A stretch of 6,792 nucleotides of DNA from CBFGWV01 sp965652545 (GTDB taxonomy: Bacteria > Pseudomonadota > Gammaproteobacteria > Competibacterales > Competibacteraceae): positions 1-6,792 of the forward strand of contig CBFGWV010000262.1 of assembly GCA_965652545.1 (NCBI GenBank), written 5' to 3'. A program made the translations under genes and the position numbers. Below, in pieces: positions 1 to 5,707 of this stretch. Below the pieces are notes generated by a model. That model saw only the letters and a list, made by a program, of their open reading frames with translations, did not search any database and was not told where the DNA came from. How positions within the stretch are numbered: the first letter of the stretch is position 1; every line of letters starts with the position of its first letter.

Positions 1-2443
1 AAATACCCAAAATATCCCTATACCGCAGGGCGATCTGCCGCCAGTCCAGCGCATCCACAATGGCGCGCCCGTGTGCGGCCATTCTCGCGGCGGCGGCCGG
101 GTCGGCCAGCAGCCGGGCGATGGCGTCGGTAAAGGCGTCGAAGTCGTCGTGCACCTCGGCATCGCGCCCCGGGGTGACGGGGATGCCTTCGATGCCTTTG
201 GCGGTGCTGACTACCGGCAGTGTGGCGGCGAAGTAGTCGAGGATTTTCATCCGGGTGCCGCCGCCTTGCTGCAAGGGGACTACGGCGATATCGGCCGCGC
301 GCAGCCAGGGGGCGACGCGGTCGACCGAGCCGGTGAAGAGGATATCCGGGTGGAGCGTTTCGGCAGGCGGGTTGCGGCCGACGGCCAGGACGATCGGGTA
401 CAGCCCGAGTGCATTCAGGCGCGGCAGGATCTCCTGCGCCATCACCACCATGGCTTCGCGGTTGGGTGGGTAGGCGTAGATGCCGTGGTACACCAGGATG
501 GGCCGGTCGGCGGCGATGCCGAAGCGCCCGCGCACGTCTTCGGCCGCGCCGTCGTCGAAGGCCGCGAGGTCGACGCCGTGGGGCACGTAGAACACCTGCG
601 CTGCGGGCACGCCTGCTTGGGCCAGAGTGTCGCGGTCGCGCTCGGAGACGGCGATGACCGCGTCCGCCTGGCTGCACAAGGCGACTTCTACATCGCGCAG
701 GTAGGTTTTCGCCGCCGGCGCGGTGTCAGGGAACTGGTCGGCCAGGCGCTGGTATTCGACGTTGTGCTCGACCACCAGTACTTTGCCGCCGAGCAATGAC
801 CGACCCCACAGGGCGGGGCGTGCGTAGGCGGGGAACTCGGCCTGGTAGGCCAGTACCCGATGGCGGAGTCCGAGGTACAGCACGCGCAGGATGAAGCTTG
901 CATCGGCTAACGGGTAGTAGAAGAACGCCTCGTCGCCGGGTACGCCGCGGGCGATCAACCGCTTGCGGACCCAGCGCAGGGGCAGCGCCAGCCGCAACCA
1001 AACGGGCACGGGCAGTGTCTCGCGCCGGCCCGCGCGATAGCGGTAATAGCGGCGGCGCTCGTCAGTGACCACCAGCACGTCGATCCCGGTCAGCGACAGC
1101 CCCCAGGCGGTGCGGTCGATCTTCACCGCGGCACCATGGTCGGTGGGGATGAAGTCCGAACGGGTCACCATCACGATCGCCCGCTCGCCGCGCCGTGGCA
1201 GGCGCCGCAGCGCGCCACGGGCCAGACGCAGTAGACGGCTCTTGAGTCGCGCGGCCCGCCGCGGCGGCGGTGCGGGCGTTGCGGCCGCTCGGGGTTGCGG
1301 CAGTCGGGGCAGGTCCCGCAGGGGTTTACCGGGGTGTTGCAGGTACGCCAGCAGGGGGCGGACGGTCACTCGGTAATCCAGGATGTCCGCGACCAGGCGA
1401 ACCGCGTTGGCGGATTTGCGTGCCCAGGTCTCTCGGTCGGTCACGATGTCGCGCACGACGTCCGTCAATTGGGCTGGCTCGTCGACGCACCAGCCGGCAT
1501 CGTAGGCGCGGACGTGCTCGGCCAACTCGGTGTACCCGCTGATGAGCACCGGCAGGCCGGCCCCGAGGCTTTCCACGGCGCGGAAGGCTTGGCTGAACTC
1601 GCGCTCGACGTTGTGCTCGGCAAGCTCCACGCCGATGTCGGCGTTGTCGCGGAAGTACCGGCGCATGGCGCCATAGGGCAACAACGGCTCGCGGGTGATG
1701 CGCGCGCTGGCGCCGAGGTCCTCGCCATCCGAACTGCCGCCGCCGTAGACATAGTTGCCGGCAAACAGGTGCAAGCTGCCGTCGATGTCTGCGGGAAGCC
1801 GCTCCAAGGCGTGGGCGAGGGCGTCGAAGTACGGCGCGGAGCGCCGCCACGGCCAGTTCACCCCGCCGGAGACGAAGCGCCAGTGGGTATCGTCCGGCTT
1901 CTCGGACTTGGGTGCCGAGGCTTCGGTGGATATGGGCACGACGTCCACCGGAATGCCGGCGCGCAGGTCGAACCCGGCCATCATCAACCAGGGCAGCAGG
2001 AAATGGCGCTGTCGCCGGTTGCCGACCAGAAAGCGGTCCGCCCGCCGGTAGAGTTGCAGCATGCGCTCGATCTCGCCGCTCAACCGGCTGCTGTCCTCGT
2101 ACATCACCTCCAGCACACGCGGTGCGACGAGATCGGCGATCACCGGTATGGACAAGGGCTGGGGCAGATGCGCGAGCAGCTCCCAATAGCCCACGAGCAG
2201 AGCGTCGGGGCTCGTACGACGGATCAACCGGCCCAGGTCGACATCATCCGTGTAGGTCTCGACCGTGACGCCGGGCAGCGGCTGTGCCTGCCGCACGGCG
2301 CCCAGGGCGGCAGGGTGGGCAAACACCACCTCCACCCCTTGCTCGGCCAGGCCGCGCGCCAGCCAATAGCCACGCACGCTGTTGCCGGCGGCGATGGTGT
2401 CCATGTCCAGCCAGGTGCCGTGGGTGATGTACAGCAGTTTCAT
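1..2443 (-). CDS. Tandem two-domain glycosyltransferase (GT4-GT4), C-terminus beyond left edge
   Basis: I translated this reading frame codon by codon from the ATG at 2443-2441. It stays open for 814 codons to base 1 with no stop or frameshift, so the gene is cut by the window edge. It starts MKLLYITHGTW. Domain 1 (about residues 1-370) is GT-B/GT4-like, with a Rossmann start, ADRFLVGNRRQRHFL at 135-149, SGGVNWPWR at 192-200 and a C-terminal motif FRAVESLGAGLPVLIS (287-302). A Pro/Ala/Arg-rich linker (about 371-421) follows. Domain 2 (about 422-814) is a clearer GT4: EHNVEY at 559-564, VSERD at 599-603, VPHGVD near 620, YAYPPNREAM at 656-665, and PLQQGGGTRMKILDYFAA at 723-740. The last visible residues resemble the terminal helix of GT4 enzymes, so the stop may lie close outside. 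GT4 enzymes transfer sugars from nucleotide-sugar donors; a role in surface glycan synthesis at the cytoplasmic membrane is inferred. The start overlaps the upstream glycosyltransferase stop by 4 bases, indicating one operon. Donor and acceptor are unknown. Whether domain 1 is active is less certain than for domain 2. Confidence 0.93.
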   Translation of the reverse strand, partial: MKLLYITHGTWLDMDTIAAGNSVRGYWLARGLAEQGVEVVFAHPAALGAVRQAQPLPGVTVETYTDDVDLGRLIRRTSPDALLVGYWELLAHLPQPLSIPVIADLVAPRVLEVMYEDSSRLSGEIERMLQLYRRADRFLVGNRRQRHFLLPWLMMAGFDLRAGIPVDVVPISTEASAPKSEKPDDTHWRFVSGGVNWPWRRSAPYFDALAHALERLPADIDGSLHLFAGNYVYGGGSSDGEDLGASARITREPLLPYGAMRRYFRDNADIGVELAEHNVEREFSQAFRAVESLGAGLPVLISGYTELAEHVRAYDAGWCVDEPAQLTDVVRDIVTDRETWARKSANAVRLVADILDYRVTVRPLLAYLQHPGKPLRDLPRLPQPRAAATPAPPPRRAARLKSRLLRLARGALRRLPRRGERAIVMVTRSDFIPTDHGAAVKIDRTAWGLSLTGIDVLVVTDERRRYYRYRAGRRETLPVPVWLRLALPLRWVRKRLIARGVPGDEAFFYYPLADASFILRVLYLGLRHRVLAYQAEFPAYARPALWGRSLLGGKVLVVEHNVEYQRLADQFPDTAPAAKTYLRDVEVALCSQADAVIAVSERDRDTLAQAGVPAAQVFYVPHGVDLAAFDDGAAEDVRGRFGIAADRPILVYHGIYAYPPNREAMVVMAQEILPRLNALGLYPIVLAVGRNPPAETLHPDILFTGSVDRVAPWLRAADIAVVPLQQGGGTRMKILDYFAATLPVVSTAKGIEGIPVTPGRDAEVHDDFDAFTDAIARLLADPAAAARMAAHGRAIVDALDWRQIALRYRDILGI
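2440..2443 (-). promoter_or_regulatory. ATGA stop/start overlap (translational coupling)
   Basis: The stop TGA of the GT2-GT4 gene (2442-2440) shares bases with the ATG of the next gene (2443-2441). The bases before the ATG (GGCGAGAGCGC) give only a weak Shine-Dalgarno-like GAGAG. Re-initiation by ribosomes finishing the upstream gene is therefore the likely start mechanism, which would tie the amounts of the two proteins together. The overlap is seen directly; the coupling is inferred. Confidence 0.8.
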
Positions 2444-5400
2444 GCGCTCTCGCCGTCGAGGCCCAGCGCGCGGCTGAGGGCGGTGCGGGCCCGCGCGCGC
2501 GAGAAGTGGTTGCGGATGTTGTCAAAGCCGCCGGCGGCCAGCCGGGTCCACAACGTCTCGTCGTTGTAGGCGCGGATCACCTGCTCGGCAAAGTCGGCCG
2601 CATCGTCGGCCATGAGGACATCCTTCTCATGGGTGAGCCACATGCCTTCGGCGGCTGGCGAGGTGGCGACTACCGGCAGGCCATAGGCCATGGCGGTGTT
2701 GATCTTGCCCTTGACGCCGGCACCGTAGCGCAGCGGGGCGATCGACAGCCGGCATTGCGCGAAGTACGGCCTGATGTCGGCCACGAAGCCGGTGACCTTG
2801 ATCTGCGCACCGGCCAGTGCCTGGACGGCGCGGGTCGGGCGGCTGCCGACGATGTGCAAGCGGATGCCGGGTATGCGCTCGACGATACGCGGCCAGATGT
2901 CGGCGACGAACCACAGCATTGCGTCTTCGTTCGGCGGGTGGTTGAAACTGCCGATGAACACCAGTCCGTGACGCTGGCTGAACGGGTGTTCGGCCGGGTG
3001 TATCTCGTGGATGTTGCTCAGTACCTCCACCCGCACGCCGGGCAAGGTGTCCGCGAGAATCTCGCGCTCGACCGGGCTGACCACCCAGGTCAGGTCGGCC
3101 AGCAGCATATGCCCGAGCTCGCGGGCCTGCGTCGCCTTGGCCTTGGCGAGGTCTTCCGCATCGCCGGACAGTGCGGCCGCGCGCTGCTCGCGTAGGTAGT
3201 GCAGATCGACCGTGTCGTAGATCAGCCGTGCTTTCGGCACTAGGTGCCTGGCCATGGGCAGGATCTTGTCCGCTGCGATGAGGCGGCTGACGATGATGGC
3301 GTCGAACGCGGCACCGTGCGATTCCAGATAGCGTTCCAGGCTCCAGACGTGGGGGGCGTAGAGCATTTCCACTCCGGCCTGCTGCAACCTGCCGGTGTAC
3401 GGCGGCGTGTACTCCACGTTTGTGGGCAGAAAGGCCACATGGCAGCCCAGCCCCTGCAACTCGGTCATCAGCCTGACCATGCGCAGCGAGCCGGAGTCCT
3501 GGTCGTCCAGAGGGGTGATCACATCGATGATCAACACCCGCTTGCGCACCCGGTCCCTTGCCCGCAAGGGGAGTGAGCCCACGGGTGGTTGCTGTGCCAG
3601 CCGGGCCCGCCAAGCGCTCTTGAGTGCCGCCCGTGACGTTTCGCGCTGCTCTGGTGTCAGCTCAGGCGCCGGAAACACGACCAGCCTGGCCTCGGGTTGA
3701 TACAGGGCGATACGACCTTGGGCCTGGGCGTGCAGGTTCAGCCCGCTGAGCAGGTAGTCCGCCGTCAGACTGCGGTCCGTCGTCGCTTGGCCTAAGGTGC
3801 GCAGGATTTTCAAGTCAATGAGTGCACCTTGCGCGCCCACCCCGTCCAACGGGCGCACGAAGTGGTACTGCGGATGGGTCGGGTCGTCCCCGTCACCGTA
3901 CTGGGACAACGCCCCGCTGCGCCAGAGGATGCAGCCGGCGGCGCGCAATCGGCCCTCGGGTGTCAGCAAACGGGGGCTAACCAGCCAGGCGACGGCGCTC
4001 TGGTCCAAGGTGTCGTACAGGCTCTGCACCGCGCCGGGCAACGGTGCGCAATAGGCATCGAGCACCAGCAGGCGGGTGCCGGCGGCGGCATCCGCCGCCA
4101 CGCGCAGGGCCTCGGCCCAGCTACCGGTGGCGGCGGTGTCGAACACCCGTGCGCCTTGTATACCGGCGAGCATCGCCCGTACCTCCCCGGCGTCGCTGGG
4201 CACCGTGACGAGCAGCTCCCAAGGGCAGCGTGGGGCCGCGTCCGCCATGGCCGCCACGGCGGTGTAGACCTGGCGCGGTGTGGCCGCGGCGTGGAGCCAC
4301 ACACTCAGCTGCGGGTCCGTGGTTGTGGGCAGGCTCAATGGTCCGCACGATTCGGCCAGCCCGAAGTGACGCGGCAGCCGCTCCTGTGGCGGGCGGCGGC
4401 CGAGCTTTGCCCGGGTGCGGCGGACGAGTTCGGAGGGGCCCTCGTCGCGTAGGATCGTCAGGCTCTTGCGGCTGTAGACGGGCAAGCCGCGACGCAGCGC
4501 CCGCGCGGCGCGGACCGCGCCGCGCAGCGGCCGGGTCAGCCGCCAACTGGTGCTGCCGAGCAACTCGTCGATGTGCTGACGTAGGCGTTGCAGCTCGCTC
4601 TCGGCGATCGTGTTGGCGTGCAACAGGTAATCGACCTTTTCGTTCAAATCCTCGGCGTGTTCGGCGATCTCCTCAGCATGCCGGCCAAGCGCCGCGTGCC
4701 GCTCGTGCAGATCGGCAAGGGCCTGGCGCTCGGTGTCCAGGTCAGTCGCCAGTGCATCGCGTTCGGCCAGTACGCCGTGCAACTGCGCATCCTGGCGATC
4801 GAGTAGATTGCGCAGTTCCTCGTACATGGGCCGGTGCTTGGCGGCACGAACGATCGCCAGTAGGTCATCGTCGCTCCAGCGTGTGCGCCAGAGAGCAAAG
4901 AAACGCGCCAGCGCATCAGCCTCGCGGGCATCGCCTGGCGTGCCGCCGAACCCGCCATCACCCGCGACCCGGTAATGTGCGGTGACGGCATCGAGATGGG
5001 CGAAGTCGCCCTGCGCCGACAAGCGCAGCCAGAAGTCCCAGTCCTCGTAGGCCTCCAGGCGCTCGTCCAGACGCAGCCCGGCGCGCTCGATCGCATCGCA
5101 GCGAAACAGCACGCCGTGGATGGGCAGGTAGTTCTCGGTCAGCAGGCGGTGACGGTCGAAGGGCAGGTTGAATATGTGACCCGCCCGCGTGCAGCCATCG
5201 TCTGCCACATGGACGCAGGCCACTCCGGCATAGGCCGCCGGCGCCTCGGGCGTAGCCGCCAACAGCGCGTGCAGGCCGGCGATGTGGCTTGGCTCGATCC
5301 AGTCGTCATCATCCAAGAACAGCGCAAACGGTGTGGCAAGCGCATCCAGCCCGGCATTACCGGCGGCGCTGCGTCCACGGCTAGTGTCGTGGACGATCGA

Positions 5401-5580
5401 GTGGATGGTGAGGCCGGGGAATCTCGCCAGCACGGCGGACACATCGCAGCCGCCATCATTGACCACCACTACGGCCTGCGGCGGGCACTCCTGCCGCACC
5501 AACGAGTCCAGGGCCTGGGCGAGCAAGACCGGTCGGTTGCGGGTGCGGACAATAGCGGTAACCGGCGCGTAGGGGGGCAT
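2440..5580 (-). CDS. Multidomain glycosyltransferase (GT2 - coiled coil - degenerate GT2 - GT4)
   Basis: This is a 1046-residue protein starting MPPYAPVTAIVRTRNRP. Domain 1 (about 5-250) is a GT2/GT-A transferase: TAIVRTRN strand, VVVNDGG nucleotide-site Asp (D42), metal-binding DDDD at 90-93 and the EDWDFWLRL acidic motif at 179-187. Residues about 252-342 are charged and heptad-like, predicted coiled coil, followed by STSWRLTRPLRG, a motif common after coiled coils in polysaccharide transferases, and a basic stretch. Domain 2 (about 423-640) aligns with GT2 by VSPRLLTPEGRLRAAG (534-549) but lacks the catalytic acids. Domain 3 (about 680-1040) is GT4: DQDSGSLRM (693-701), YDTVDLHYLREQR (788-800), SPVERE (835-840), GSFNHPPNEDAMLWF (877-891), and APLRYGAGVKGKI (948-960). 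The ATG at 5580 is preferred because it sits right before the first GT2 strand. An in-frame ATG at 5709 would add 43 Cys-rich residues unlike the family and run over the divergent gene start. No clear Shine-Dalgarno precedes 5580. The likely role is assembly of surface polysaccharide or glycoprotein glycan; substrates are unknown. Confidence 0.93.
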   Translation of the reverse strand: MPPYAPVTAIVRTRNRPVLLAQALDSLVRQECPPQAVVVVNDGGCDVSAVLARFPGLTIHSIVHDTSRGRSAAGNAGLDALATPFALFLDDDDWIEPSHIAGLHALLAATPEAPAAYAGVACVHVADDGCTRAGHIFNLPFDRHRLLTENYLPIHGVLFRCDAIERAGLRLDERLEAYEDWDFWLRLSAQGDFAHLDAVTAHYRVAGDGGFGGTPGDAREADALARFFALWRTRWSDDDLLAIVRAAKHRPMYEELRNLLDRQDAQLHGVLAERDALATDLDTERQALADLHERHAALGRHAEEIAEHAEDLNEKVDYLLHANTIAESELQRLRQHIDELLGSTSWRLTRPLRGAVRAARALRRGLPVYSRKSLTILRDEGPSELVRRTRAKLGRRPPQERLPRHFGLAESCGPLSLPTTTDPQLSVWLHAAATPRQVYTAVAAMADAAPRCPWELLVTVPSDAGEVRAMLAGIQGARVFDTAATGSWAEALRVAADAAAGTRLLVLDAYCAPLPGAVQSLYDTLDQSAVAWLVSPRLLTPEGRLRAAGCILWRSGALSQYGDGDDPTHPQYHFVRPLDGVGAQGALIDLKILRTLGQATTDRSLTADYLLSGLNLHAQAQGRIALYQPEARLVVFPAPELTPEQRETSRAALKSAWRARLAQQPPVGSLPLRARDRVRKRVLIIDVITPLDDQDSGSLRMVRLMTELQGLGCHVAFLPTNVEYTPPYTGRLQQAGVEMLYAPHVWSLERYLESHGAAFDAIIVSRLIAADKILPMARHLVPKARLIYDTVDLHYLREQRAAALSGDAEDLAKAKATQARELGHMLLADLTWVVSPVEREILADTLPGVRVEVLSNIHEIHPAEHPFSQRHGLVFIGSFNHPPNEDAMLWFVADIWPRIVERIPGIRLHIVGSRPTRAVQALAGAQIKVTGFVADIRPYFAQCRLSIAPLRYGAGVKGKINTAMAYGLPVVATSPAAEGMWLTHEKDVLMADDAADFAEQVIRAYNDETLWTRLAAGGFDNIRNHFSRARARTALSRALGLDGESA

Positions 5581-5611
5581 CCACTTGAACTGTGGCCAAA
5601 AAAGGGTCGAT

Positions 5612-5639
5612 ACGTTATCACCGGCGGCCCCGCCGACAA
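5612..5639 (-). promoter_or_regulatory. Candidate sigma70-type promoter for the glycosyltransferase operon
   Basis: Read on the minus strand, TTGTCG (5639-5634) is a four-of-six match to the -35 consensus. After a 16-base spacer comes TAACGT (5617-5612), preceded by TG one base upstream as in extended -10 promoters. The -10 match itself is only three of six. Transcription would begin near 5603-5605 and leave about 25 untranslated bases before the ATG at 5580, which also fits that start rather than the one at 5709. This is a by-eye match and weak. Confidence 0.25.
5622..5635. repeat. GC-rich inverted repeat (CGGCGG-CC-CCGCCG)
   Basis: Two perfect 6-base arms are separated by two bases. The repeat lies within the spacer of the candidate minus-strand promoter. 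It is not followed closely by a T-run on either strand, so it is not a convincing intrinsic terminator. It could be an operator half-site pair or simple GC-rich chance in this composition. Confidence 0.35.
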
Positions 5640-5707
5640 AGCACCCGCAGTCTGCGGTGTGGCGAGGGTGGCCGCTACAGCATACTTGCGACAGACTGGC
5701 CCTCGCC

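Larger units (their letters stand above)
5581..5707. promoter_or_regulatory. Divergent intergenic region between glycosyltransferase operon and RNA methyltransferase
   Basis: These 127 bases separate the chosen start of the minus-strand glycosyltransferase (5580) from that of the plus-strand methyltransferase (5708), so both genes must be transcribed from here or from inside each other. The region holds the only AT-richer stretches nearby: an A6 run at 5598-5603 and a small palindrome, GATACGTTATC, at 5609-5619. For the plus-strand gene the best -10-like hexamer is CATACT at 5681-5686 with no good -35, so its promoter is not resolved. No tRNA, small gene or terminator was recognised. Confidence 0.6.

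Noticed and set aside
71..799. Plus-strand open frame of 242 codons
   Set aside because: It is antisense to the second GT4 domain (EHNVEY, VPHGVD and GGGTRMKIL are on the minus strand). The low-complexity product looks like a codon-bias shadow.
1326..2186. Minus-strand open frame of 286 codons
   Set aside because: It is in a different frame from the continuous 814-codon frame on the same strand. Its Arg/Pro/Ala-rich product has no domain signature.
1295..2569. Plus-strand open frame of 424 codons
   Set aside because: It lies antisense to the GT4-GT4 gene, whose translation shows clear family motifs throughout. The plus-strand product has no recognisable motif, and long antisense frames are expected at this GC content.
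2506..3195. Plus-strand open frame of 229 codons
   Set aside because: It is antisense to the C-terminal GT4 domain of the large glycosyltransferase and has no motif.
2440..5580. Possible frameshifted fusion of separate glycosyltransferase genes
   Set aside because: The frame is continuous with family motifs in order and natural linkers, so a true multidomain protein is the simpler reading.
5598..5635. Possible rho-independent terminator (GC hairpin plus T6 on the minus strand)
   Set aside because: The T-run is about 18 bases away from the hairpin, and the site lies between divergent gene starts where no transcript needs to end.
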